Source: an uncultured Rubrobacteraceae bacterium
GTDB lineage: Bacteria > Actinomycetota > Rubrobacteria > Rubrobacterales > Rubrobacteraceae
Assembly (NCBI GenBank): GCA_902805975.1
Contig: CADCUT010000106.1
Span: 1 to 36,528, forward strand
Length of the DNA stretch: 36,528 bases
Reading direction: 5' to 3'
Shown here: in pieces, positions 7,951-15,873 of the stretch
Layout: each line of letters starts with the position of its first letter
Numbering within the stretch: the stretch's first letter is position 1
The notes under the pieces: model-generated
Told to the model about the DNA's origin: nothing
Database searches by the model: none
Seen by the model: only the letters and a program-made list of their open reading frames with translations
Program-made: the position numbers and the translations under genes

Positions 7951-9282
7951 CTAGAGCGTGAGCGCCTTCTGCCCGTTGAGGACGTCCTCTGGCCTGCCGC
8001 CGGCGCGGAGCAGAACGGCCTCGCCGTCCATGAGGAGCACCTCGGCCGGGGAGGGGTGGCTGAGGAAGCCCAAGTTGGATGCCGAGTAGCCGTAGGCGCC
8101 GCTGTAGAAGACGCCTATGAGGTCGCCGACCTCGGGGGCGGCGAGGGGGATGTTGTTGCCGAAGGAGTCGAGCGGGGTGCAGCAGGGGCCCGCGACGGCG
8201 ACGCCTTCCTCGGGGATGGCCCCGTCCATGCGGGTGAGGTTCAGGAGCGGGTAGGCCTTGCGGAAGACCTGGCCCATGTTGCCCGTGGCTGTTAGGTGGT
8301 GGTTCATGCCGCCGTCGGTGACGGCGAAGGTTTTGCCGCGGGTCTCCTTCACGTCGACGACGCGCGTGACGTAGACGCCGGCGTCGGCGACGAGGTAGCG
8401 GCCGAGCTCGAAGAGGAATCGGCAGCCTTCCAGGCGCGGGTCGGAGCGGTAGCTCGAGACTATCTCGCGCAGGCCCTCGCCGAAGCGGTCGAGGTCGAAC
8501 TCGCTCGTCTTCTCGAAGTAGGGGACGCCGAAGCCGCCGCCGAAGTCGATCATCTCTAGAGAGTGGCCGGCGTGGTCGGCGGCCTCAAGCGCGATGTCGA
8601 AGATGTTGCGGCAGTGCTCCAGCAGCGGGTCCACCTCGAAGACCTGCGTGGCCGTGTAGACGTGGACGCCCCGGAGGTGGAGGCTCTCGTGGGAGAGGAC
8701 CTTCTCCATCGCTTCTGCGAGGTCGGCCTGGTCCATGCCGAACTGGCCGACCGTACCGCCCATGCGCATCCCGCTCCCCATGAGCTGGGCCGCCGGGTTG
8801 ATCCTGAGGCCCACCCCCATCTTGACCCCGGCCCCTTCCGCGATGGCGGCCAGGCGCTCTATCTCACCGAGCGACTCGACGTTGACGGCGTAGATGCCCT
8901 CGTCGACGGACATCTTCAGCTCCTCGTCCGTCTTGGCGGGGCCGGCGAAGACGATGTCCTCAGGGGCGAAGCCGGCGGCGCGGGCCACGATAAGCTCGCC
9001 GGAGGAGGCGACCTCGCCGCCGGCGCCGGCGCGGGCTATCAGGGAGCACACGGCGAGGTTCGGGTTCGCCTTTAGGGAGTAGGCGACCTCGGTGCCCAAG
9101 GCCTCCTGCACGCGGCGGACGCGCTCGGAGATCATCTTCGCGTGGTAGAGGTAGAACGGCGAGCCGTAGCGCTCCGCTATCTCGGAGACGGGGACGCCGC
9201 CAGGGGCGAACTCCCCGCCCTCCGCGCCGGAGCCGCCGAAGCGCCCGGCCAGATCGTTGGCCTTATCCGTTTGTGTAAGCAT
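7951..9282 (-). CDS. PLP-dependent decarboxylase, DapDC/ODC fold type III, carrier-protein-operon type
   Basis: Fold-type III decarboxylases remove the alpha-carboxyl of amino acids or, in the BtrK-like branch, of aminoacyl groups held on a carrier protein. The PLP lysine lies in AYSLKANPN (K71). A Gly-rich phosphate-binding stretch reads IDFGGGFGVPY, and AGPCCTPLDSFG holds the catalytic Cys at the dimer interface. The 443-residue length fits. The ATG at 9282 follows AAGGGGAT and overlaps the ligase gene by 20 bases, which suggests translational coupling. The ligase plus carrier-protein context argues against lysine biosynthesis and for a role like the exosortase-A-associated (TIGR03099) or butirosin BtrK enzymes. 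The amino-acid substrate cannot be read from sequence. Confidence 0.85.
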   Translation of the reverse strand: MLTQTDKANDLAGRFGGSGAEGGEFAPGGVPVSEIAERYGSPFYLYHAKMISERVRRVQEALGTEVAYSLKANPNLAVCSLIARAGAGGEVASSGELIVARAAGFAPEDIVFAGPAKTDEELKMSVDEGIYAVNVESLGEIERLAAIAEGAGVKMGVGLRINPAAQLMGSGMRMGGTVGQFGMDQADLAEAMEKVLSHESLHLRGVHVYTATQVFEVDPLLEHCRNIFDIALEAADHAGHSLEMIDFGGGFGVPYFEKTSEFDLDRFGEGLREIVSSYRSDPRLEGCRFLFELGRYLVADAGVYVTRVVDVKETRGKTFAVTDGGMNHHLTATGNMGQVFRKAYPLLNLTRMDGAIPEEGVAVAGPCCTPLDSFGNNIPLAAPEVGDLIGVFYSGAYGYSASNLGFLSHPSPAEVLLMDGEAVLLRAGGRPEDVLNGQKALTL

Positions 9283-10849
9283 TGGTGATCCCCTTGCGGT
9301 CGATCTTGCCGTTCGCGTTCTTCGGGAGCTCGTCCCTGACGATGATCTCTTTCGGGATCATGTACGGCGGGCCGTTTTTTATGGCGTACTCCCGGATGGC
9401 GTCTATCGCCCCGTCCTCGCCGCCGTTCTTCAAGGAGATCACGGCTATCACGTCGTGGCCGACGGCCGGGTTCTCGACCCCGAAGGCGCAGGCCTCGTGG
9501 ACCAGCCCGGAACCTAGCAGGAGGTTCTCGACCTCCTCGGGGCTCAGGCGGTAGCCCTGGTTCTTGATCATGGCGTCCTCGCGCCCGAGGAAGTACAAAT
9601 ACCCCTCCTCGTCCCGCGTGACGGTGTCCCCCGAGTACACGACCCGCTCCACGTCGAGAAGCCCCGGCGGGGCGAGCGGGTTCGGGCGGTAGGCCTTCTG
9701 CGTAGCCTCCTCGTTGCCCCAGTAGCCCATAGCAACGGTGGGGCCGCGGTGGACCAGCTCTCCCGGCTCGCCGGGGGCCGCCTCTTTACCCTCTTTGTCT
9801 ATGACCATGATTTCGGTGTTCGGGATGGCCTTGCCGATACAGTTGCCCTGCTCGGGGCTCGAGCGGTGGATCTGCGCCGGGTCGAGGTACGTCGAGCGGA
9901 AGGCTTCGGTGAGGCCGTACATCAGGAAGATCCTGGTCCCTGAGGGCTCCAGCAGGTTCCTCAGCTCATCCAGGTTTGCCTGCGGTATCCGGCCGCCGGT
10001 GTTGGCGAGGTAGCGCAGGTGCGTGAGCGGGTTCTCCCGCAAAGATTTCGCGCTCCGGATCAGGAGCGCCCACAGCGGCGGCACGCCCGTAACGCCCGTG
10101 ATCTCGTGCCGGCGCAGGCCCTTCAGGAGGTCCCCCGGCAGCCTGGAACGCAGCAGGTACAGCGTCGCCCCGGCCCGAAGCGAGGTCGTGAACTGGCTCA
10201 TCCCCGCGTCGAAGTTCAAGGGGAGTGCCGAGAGGATGCGGTCCTCCGGCGTGTTCTCAAGGTACGTGGAGACGATCTGGGCCCCGACGACCACGTTTCG
10301 CTGGCTCGTCGCCACGCCTTTCGGCATCCCGGTCGAGCCGGACGTGTACAGGATCGTCCCGAGGTCGATCTCGGAGACCTCCCGGTCCTCCTCCAGGCCA
10401 TCTCCTTTCAACGCCTCGGCGACGTCCACGAAGGACCTTGCGGCGCTGCCTTCGGGCTTCTCGCCCCTGTAGAACGCCGTCTCGACGGTCTTCGGCCGGA
10501 GCTCGTCGAGTTTGCCGGTGTCCCCGATCATGACGCGTATGTCGCAGTCTCCCGCCAGGTACTCGATCTGGGGCGCCTTGAAGAGCGGGTTAACGTTGAC
10601 GTATGCGGCCCCGACTCTGGAGGCCGCGAGCATCGAGACGATGGCCTCCCAGGACTTCTCGACGAGCACCCCGACCCTGTCGCCCTTGCCGACGCCGGCG
10701 TCAACGAGGGCCGCCCCGAGGGCGCTGCTCTGCTTTTCGAGGTCCTCGTAGGTGTACTCTGCGTCACCGTCTACGACCGCGAGCTTCCCGGGGTCGCGCT
10801 CTAAAGAGTTATGGAGAAGGTCGTGGAGGGTGAATTCCGGGCGGGGCAT
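9263..10849 (-). CDS. AMP-forming acyl/aminoacyl ligase (ANL superfamily), carrier-protein loading
   Basis: These enzymes adenylate a carboxylate and pass it to CoA or a phosphopantetheine carrier. Visible motifs are the P-loop LYTSGSTGMPKG (168-178), the YSGDT motif, the hinge region YLYFLGREDAMIKNQGYRLSPEEVE, and NANGKIDRKG with the adenylation lysine K515; 528 residues is a normal length. The start ATG at 10849 shares one base with the stop of the carrier-protein gene (TGATG), so the two are translationally coupled. The ACP partner indicates loading onto the carrier rather than CoA. It resembles the exosortase-A-associated ligases (TIGR03098) in organisation, but no exosortase gene lies in this window. 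Confidence 0.87.
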   Translation of the reverse strand: MPRPEFTLHDLLHNSLERDPGKLAVVDGDAEYTYEDLEKQSSALGAALVDAGVGKGDRVGVLVEKSWEAIVSMLAASRVGAAYVNVNPLFKAPQIEYLAGDCDIRVMIGDTGKLDELRPKTVETAFYRGEKPEGSAARSFVDVAEALKGDGLEEDREVSEIDLGTILYTSGSTGMPKGVATSQRNVVVGAQIVSTYLENTPEDRILSALPLNFDAGMSQFTTSLRAGATLYLLRSRLPGDLLKGLRRHEITGVTGVPPLWALLIRSAKSLRENPLTHLRYLANTGGRIPQANLDELRNLLEPSGTRIFLMYGLTEAFRSTYLDPAQIHRSSPEQGNCIGKAIPNTEIMVIDKEGKEAAPGEPGELVHRGPTVAMGYWGNEEATQKAYRPNPLAPPGLLDVERVVYSGDTVTRDEEGYLYFLGREDAMIKNQGYRLSPEEVENLLLGSGLVHEACAFGVENPAVGHDVIAVISLKNGGEDGAIDAIREYAIKNGPPYMIPKEIIVRDELPKNANGKIDRKGITNAYTNG

Positions 10850-11100
10850 CAGGCCGCCTTGCCCTCCACCAGGGTGGCTATGGCGTCGACGGAGCCGAAG
10901 TTCTCCTCGTCGAACTCGTCGTCCTCGACGGTGATGCCGAACTCATCTTCGAGGAACGTCACGAGCTCGACCGTCTGGAGCGAGGTCATGACGCCGTTCT
11001 CTATGAGGAGCTCGTCGTTGGCGACGTCGCGCCCGCCCGTCACGTTCTCCTGCAGCCAGCCGCGTATCGCGGCCCTGGCGTCCGTGTTGTTTGCAACCAT
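10849..11100 (-). CDS. acyl carrier protein
   Basis: This is an 83-residue acidic helical protein with the carrier-protein pattern LLIENGVMTSLQTVELVTFLEDEFGI. Serine 40 is the likely 4'-phosphopantetheine attachment site. The usual DSL is TSL here, a variant found in specialised carriers rather than the fatty-acid ACP. The C-terminal helix (DEENFGSVDAIATLVEG) is typical. The ATG at 11100 follows AAGGAG at 8 bases. It is 11 bases downstream of the GNAT gene and overlaps the ligase start by one base. It would carry the substrate between the ligase, decarboxylase and probably the acyltransferase. Confidence 0.88.
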   Translation of the reverse strand: MVANNTDARAAIRGWLQENVTGGRDVANDELLIENGVMTSLQTVELVTFLEDEFGITVEDDEFDEENFGSVDAIATLVEGKAA

Positions 11101-11111
11101 GTCTCGTCTCC

Positions 11112-12299
11112 TTATCTGAGCCAGAACGTAGCTTCGCCGTCGCCGATGTTATACGACCAGCGGGCAACCGACGTCGCCCGGCCGTGCTGCGCCTCGTCGG
11201 CGAACTTCGTCATGAGCGTGTTGCGCCGGTCGTCGCGGTGGAAGAAGCCGAGCCGCAGCAGGTCCGAGGAGCGGGGGCCGGTCGGCGAATCGGCGAACCT
11301 GTAACGGATGATGTGGGCACCCGCCTCCCGAAAAAGCCTGACGCTCTCCCTGAGCAGCGCCCGCGCCACGTCGCGGCGCCCCGGGAGGGTTACCAGATCC
11401 AGGACGTACCCGTCCTGGCCGCCCGAGACGGTCCGGACCACGGCGTAGCCCGCGAGCCCGCCGGCCTCCCGCACCACGAGCACCGTGACGGGCCACTGGG
11501 GCGAGCCCGGGCCGTAGCGCCACCTCAGGAAAGCGGCGTCCTTCTCGACCACGCACGAGACGCTTGAAGCCACCTTCTCGAAGAAGGCGTCGAAGGACTC
11601 GTCGAACCCCTGGACCGGCACCACCTTCGGGCCGCCGGCGAAGGCGCCGCCCAGAGCCCCGTCCATCAGGCGCAGCCCGCCGTTCATCAGGCCCTTGACG
11701 GGGCCGGGTATCGGGGCGCGGGGCCGGGGCGGCTGGTAGCCCCCGGGCTCCTCGGGTTGCTCCATTCCCTCGGGCGATGGTCGGCCGTTCGGAAAACCTT
11801 GTCCCTCCTGGCTCAGGAGGCGTTCCAGCCGGGCCGGCATGGGCAGGCGCGAGACGTTCAGCAGCTTGGCCGCGTACTGGAGCTGGCCGGCATCCACCGC
11901 GCCGAACTTGGACTGGACACCTATCACCTCGGGCACCATGTCCAGCGAGACGCAGTTCTCGCACTCGGAGAAGAACTTGCGCATGAGCATGAGGGCGTGG
12001 AAGCCGTAGTCCGGGTGGCCCATGTAGTCCCCCGGCGAGTGCGCGACGACCCTGTGGCCGTTGACCCTATAGTACAGCGGCGTCGCCGCCAGATGGCCCA
12101 CGACCTCCCCGTCATCCGTCGCCGCGATCCAGCGGCGGATCTCGCCCGCCAGCGGGTGGGTCCCGAGCCACTCGTAGACGGTCTCGTAGAAGCTGAACTC
12201 CTTGACCTCGGGGAGATAAGGGAACGCCCGGGCGCGCAGCTCGCCGATGCCCCTGGCGTCGCCCTCCTCGTACGGCCTGACCTTCGCCTTCTTCGCCAT
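11112..12299 (-). CDS. GNAT-family acyltransferase, 395 residues
   Basis: The N-terminal half carries GNAT features: VRPYEEGDARGIGELRARAFPYL, then WIAATDDGEVVGHLAATPLYYRVNG. The C-terminal part looks like a second GNAT half (VTVLVVREAGGLAGYAVVRTV, YVLDLVTLPGRRDVARALLRESVRLFREAG). A Pro-rich linker lies in between at about 175-205. Such double-GNAT proteins transfer acyl or aminoacyl groups, and the downstream carrier protein suggests an acyl-ACP donor. It is the first gene of the four-gene minus-strand operon. The ATG at 12299 has no clear ribosome binding site, so initiation may be weak or leaderless. The substrate is unknown. Confidence 0.8.
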   Translation of the reverse strand: MAKKAKVRPYEEGDARGIGELRARAFPYLPEVKEFSFYETVYEWLGTHPLAGEIRRWIAATDDGEVVGHLAATPLYYRVNGHRVVAHSPGDYMGHPDYGFHALMLMRKFFSECENCVSLDMVPEVIGVQSKFGAVDAGQLQYAAKLLNVSRLPMPARLERLLSQEGQGFPNGRPSPEGMEQPEEPGGYQPPRPRAPIPGPVKGLMNGGLRLMDGALGGAFAGGPKVVPVQGFDESFDAFFEKVASSVSCVVEKDAAFLRWRYGPGSPQWPVTVLVVREAGGLAGYAVVRTVSGGQDGYVLDLVTLPGRRDVARALLRESVRLFREAGAHIIRYRFADSPTGPRSSDLLRLGFFHRDDRRNTLMTKFADEAQHGRATSVARWSYNIGDGEATFWLR

Positions 12300-12553
12300 C
12301 TAGAGAGCGGAGGCCGTCTCGGACGCCTCTTCGCGGCGCGGGCTCAAGGCGCTCATCGTCCGGGCTCCATACTCTTCGTCCCCCTCCAGGTCTCTACGCA
12401 AGGTTTTCTCTCTTCAGCAGGGTTCGCCACACGATCTAATTCAAGAGACAGAGTGTAATTGAGGCGCACCGCAAAATCCAAGCCGGAAGCGGCCTTCCCG
12501 CGCCGCGCCGGACCCGGACAGAGGGGGCCACCGGACCGATTTTCCGCCTGAAC

Positions 12554-12582
12554 TTGAAGGTTCGACGGGTTGCCCCGATAAT
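12554..12582 (+). promoter_or_regulatory. candidate promoter for the second VanW gene, within a 351-base divergent spacer
   Basis: TTGAAG (12554-12559), a 17-base spacer and GATAAT (12577-12582) form a good housekeeping-type promoter. Transcription would begin near 12589, about 60 bases before the TTG start. The rest of the divergent spacer (12300-12650) contains an AT-rich patch at 12434-12460 that might serve the minus-strand operon, but I could not fit two boxes there with normal spacing. No RNA element was recognised. Confidence 0.6.
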
Positions 12583-12650
12583 TAGCGCCTGCGCGTCGCC
12601 GCTGTTTCATGAAAAGGCGGCGCGGGTCGCACTGTAGGAGGGGCGGACGG

Positions 12651-14117
12651 TTGAAGGAAATAAGCAAGGAAGGCGGGCCGCGGGCCGCCCGGAAATTGGG
12701 TAGTGGGCGGCAGGATGCCGATGGCGCGCCGCCGCGCAGCCGCCGGTCGCGCGGCAAGCGTTCGCAGTACGCCCTGCGGCGGGGGATCGTCGTGGTGGTC
12801 GCCGTGGCGTGCTTCCTCTTCGCCGGGTTCGCGCTCGTGGACCTTCTCGCCGGGGACACCGGCATCCAGAGTGGTGTCAGGATCGGCGACGTCGACGTCG
12901 GCGGGATGACCAAGGAAGAGGCCAGGGCCGCCGTCGAGAAGAACGCCGCCGAGACTTTTAGAGAGATCTCCTTCGGAGAGGGCCAGGACGCCGTCTCCAT
13001 GAACGCCGAAGAGCTCGGCGTCAAGGTCAATGCCAGGGCCGCCGTCGACGAGGCCTACGCCCTCGGGCGGACCGGCGGGCCCTTCGCCCGCCTCTCCGAC
13101 GCTTTCGGCTCCTCCGTCGGCGGGACGCGCATCGACCTGAAAGCCAGCTACGATGAGGGGGCGGCCCGGTCGGCCATAGGCAGGATCGCCGGCGACTTCA
13201 ATCAGGAGCCGAAGGATGCCACCTTTACCGTCGCCGAGGGCGGCGACGTCAAGGTCCAGCCCGCGGAGAACGGCCGGACGCTGGACAAAGAGGCTACTCT
13301 TGCGAACCTCCAAGGGGCGCTCACGAACATGAGCGGCCGGGTGCCGCTCGCCGAGGGGCCGGCCCCGAAGCCACAGATCACGACCGCCGAGATCCAGCAG
13401 AGCAAGCCCGAGCGGGTCATAGGCGAGTACCAGACGGACTTTCTCTGGGACTCCAACCCCAACCGGAAAGAGAACATGAAGCTCGCGGCGGGCGCCATAA
13501 ACAACACGGTCGTCAAGCCTGGCGAGGTCTTCTCGTTTAACGATCTGGCCTCCGAGCTTGACTACAAGGAGGCAAAGACCTTCTCCGACGGCGGCGTCGG
13601 CTTCGCCAACGGGGGCGGGCTCTGCCAGGTCTCTTCGACGCTGTACATGGCGGCCCAGTACGCGGGGCTCGAGATCGAGGAGCGCCACCCCCACTACGCG
13701 GTCCTGCCGTATATCAAGCCGGGCTTCGACGCGACGGTGTGGTTCGGCGACGAGTACGGCTACGGCGTGCAGGACATGAAGTTCAGGAACACGACGGACG
13801 CCCCGATCCTCATCCGCGAGTGGGTGGACGAGAAGGGCTTCTTGAACGCCCAGATCCTCGGCCAGCCCACGGGCAAGAAGGTGGAGATGGCGACGGAGAA
13901 GATCTTCGAGGACACCACCCGCGGCATCCGATGGGACACCTACAAGACGGTCACGGAGAACGGCGAGGTCACCTTCGACGACATGATCCACACCTACACC
14001 TACTCCTACAACCCGCCCCCGCCGGAGGATGGCCCACACTACGATACCTCGGCCCCCAGGGTGTCGGGCTGGAACGACCCCGGCAACACCACCGGCTGGG
14101 CCGAAGTCCCCGAGTAG
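12651..14117 (+). CDS. VanW domain membrane protein with one peptidoglycan-binding-4 type repeat
   Basis: This 488-residue paralogue of the gene at 6050 has the same plan: a basic N-terminus, one membrane helix (RGIVVVVAVACFLFAGFALVD, about 45-64), one PG_binding_4-like repeat (IQSGVRIGDVDVGGMTKEEARAAV onward) and a VanW core with GGGLCQVSSTLYMAAQYAG and ERHPHYAVLPYIKPG, followed by a Pro/Gly-rich tail. A TTG at 12651 is chosen because AGGAGGGG (12636-12643) stands 7 bases upstream; an ATG at 12609 is possible but poorly placed. The beta-lactamase-fold gene follows after 45 bases and MurJ converges beyond it, supporting an envelope role. Confidence 0.9.
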   Translation: MKEISKEGGPRAARKLGSGRQDADGAPPRSRRSRGKRSQYALRRGIVVVVAVACFLFAGFALVDLLAGDTGIQSGVRIGDVDVGGMTKEEARAAVEKNAAETFREISFGEGQDAVSMNAEELGVKVNARAAVDEAYALGRTGGPFARLSDAFGSSVGGTRIDLKASYDEGAARSAIGRIAGDFNQEPKDATFTVAEGGDVKVQPAENGRTLDKEATLANLQGALTNMSGRVPLAEGPAPKPQITTAEIQQSKPERVIGEYQTDFLWDSNPNRKENMKLAAGAINNTVVKPGEVFSFNDLASELDYKEAKTFSDGGVGFANGGGLCQVSSTLYMAAQYAGLEIEERHPHYAVLPYIKPGFDATVWFGDEYGYGVQDMKFRNTTDAPILIREWVDEKGFLNAQILGQPTGKKVEMATEKIFEDTTRGIRWDTYKTVTENGEVTFDDMIHTYTYSYNPPPPEDGPHYDTSAPRVSGWNDPGNTTGWAEVPE

Positions 14118-14162
14118 CGCGATGGACGCGCGAGGACCGAACATCCGCGATCGGGGCACCCC

Positions 14163-15665
14163 TTGAACTTCTTCCCGCGCAAAAAGATCTTCGGCCCGCG
14201 CACCGAAGCGCGGCGGCGTCGCCGCCGGGTCCGCCTCGGCGTCCTCGCAGCCCTGCTCCTGGTCTCCGTCGGAGCCGTGGTCGTGGTCAACGGTTTGTTC
14301 GGGGGGGGATCGGGGGCCGGCTTCGCCCCGCTCTCGGAGGAAGAGGCCAAACCCGCGCGCGGAGACGCCCCCCAACCGAACGAGGAGGTCGCGCGGGCAA
14401 AAGGGGTATCGGGAACGGAGCAGGAGAACACGCCGCCCAAGGAGCCGGCCCCGGACCCGGAGCAAAAGACCCCCGAGGCCGCCGCGTTCGTCGCGGTGGC
14501 GTCCGAGTTTCCCGGGGTAAGCGAACAGAACATCGGGAACGTCTACAGGAGCAGGATGGACCCGTCCTGGGCCTCCGTCCGGTTCACCCCCGAAGGAGAG
14601 AACAAGGACTTCGTCGTCTTCTCGCACAAGGAAGGCGACCTCTGGCGGGCCGAGAAGTCGATCCGGGCCGACGAGCCGGACTACCCGGACAACGACGTGG
14701 TCCCGCTCGCCGGGGTTCCGAAAGACCTCCTGGACTACGTCTACGCAGAGAACCTCTTCGCCGCCGAGGTCCCCGAGCCCAAGGTGGAGCGGGTGGACGG
14801 CCTACCGGACGTGGGTTCCGCGGAGCCCCCACCCCTCGCACCCGTCGCCGAGGACGTGCCGGAGGGCGAGCGGGAGCGGATCGAAGAGGCCGTCGGCCGT
14901 CTTGAGGAGCGAATCAAAGCTTACGACGGGGTGGCCGGCGTCTACGTGCAGGACCTCGACGGGGGCCACGGCTACGGGGTGCGGGCCGACGAGACGTTCT
15001 TCTCGGCCTCGATCATCAAGGTCCCCGTCATGGTCGCCGTCTACCGCAAGGTCGAGCAGGGCGACCTGAGCTTCTCCCAGAAGGTCGAGCTCAAGGAAGA
15101 GGACTGGGCCGCCGGCGCGGGCTGGCTGCAGTGGGAGGAGGCCGGCACGACGCAGACCGTCGGCGACCTGCTCCTACTCATGATGACCCAGTCAGACAAC
15201 GTGGCGACCAACGCCCTCGTCCGCATGGTCGGCGGCAAGGAGCACGTAAACGACGTCGCCAAATCACTCGGCGCCGAGGATACCCTCCTCTACCAGAAGG
15301 TCAGCAGCGAGCGGGGCGCCGCGCCCGGGCTCGACAACAGGACCACCCCGCGCGACATGGCGATCATGCTCCAGAAGATCGCCGACAACGAGGCGGCCAG
15401 CGAGAAGAGCTGCGGGTACATGATCGACCTCATGATGACCAACGAGCTCGACTGGTGGCTCGACGCGGGCCTCCCCGAGAACGTGTACGCGGCCAACAAG
15501 GCCGGCTGGCTCTACCAGGTCTACGGCGACGCCGGCATCGTCGAGTACGACGGCCGTCGCTACACCGTCGCCATCCTCAGCAAACACGGCGGGGCCACCG
15601 TGGACGAGGGAGCCGTGCTCATAGAAGACCTCTCGAGAATAGCCTGGGAGTCGCAGGGCGGGTAG
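14163..15665 (+). CDS. membrane-anchored serine hydrolase of the class A beta-lactamase/PBP fold
   Basis: This 500-residue protein has a basic N-terminus, one membrane helix (about 25-43), a Pro/Glu-rich linker, an extra domain at about 105-200 of unknown type and a class A beta-lactamase-like domain from about 235. The active-site set is S283-I-I-K286, S344-D345-N346, and K446-A447-G448 in place of KTG. The NRTTPRDMA stretch (392-400) matches the segment after the omega loop. The omega-loop Glu that deacylates penicillins in class A enzymes is not apparent before it. A cell-wall peptidase or transferase role is therefore as likely as beta-lactam hydrolysis. TTG start; probably cotranscribed with the VanW gene 45 bases upstream. 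Confidence 0.85.
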   Translation: MNFFPRKKIFGPRTEARRRRRRVRLGVLAALLLVSVGAVVVVNGLFGGGSGAGFAPLSEEEAKPARGDAPQPNEEVARAKGVSGTEQENTPPKEPAPDPEQKTPEAAAFVAVASEFPGVSEQNIGNVYRSRMDPSWASVRFTPEGENKDFVVFSHKEGDLWRAEKSIRADEPDYPDNDVVPLAGVPKDLLDYVYAENLFAAEVPEPKVERVDGLPDVGSAEPPPLAPVAEDVPEGERERIEEAVGRLEERIKAYDGVAGVYVQDLDGGHGYGVRADETFFSASIIKVPVMVAVYRKVEQGDLSFSQKVELKEEDWAAGAGWLQWEEAGTTQTVGDLLLLMMTQSDNVATNALVRMVGGKEHVNDVAKSLGAEDTLLYQKVSSERGAAPGLDNRTTPRDMAIMLQKIADNEAASEKSCGYMIDLMMTNELDWWLDAGLPENVYAANKAGWLYQVYGDAGIVEYDGRRYTVAILSKHGGATVDEGAVLIEDLSRIAWESQGG

Positions 15666-15867
15666 GTTTTTTAGGTTCTGAGGTTTTAGGTTCGAGGTTT
15701 TTGGGCCGCGGGTAGCGGTAGCGGTCACCTGAGCACGTATTGTCCGTTCTTCTCGCGACGGTTCGCCTGCACGCCGTTGACCTCTTGCCTCGAACCCAGG
15801 ATGCACCACCCCACCTGGGCGCCCGGCCGGAACGCGCGCATCCTCAGACCTCGAACCTAAAACCTCA
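15664..15867. repeat. AGGTT-rich inverted-repeat element, locus B
   Basis: The spacer between convergent genes is framed by two arms, each next to a stop codon. The left arm holds AGGTT units from 15664 and the right arm their complements up to 15867. A 20-bp perfect inverted repeat (15679-15698 with 15848-15867) is separated by 149 bases. Between the arms is GC-rich sequence with no gene. An 11-mer AGGTTCTGAGG at 15673-15683 recurs, inverted, at 33041-33051. Confidence 0.65.
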
Positions 15868-15873
15868 AAGCCT

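Noticed and set aside
12582-14627. A long open frame (about 681 codons) antisense to the second VanW gene
   Set aside because: It crosses two good genes and the promoter region, has low-complexity composition and shows no family motif.
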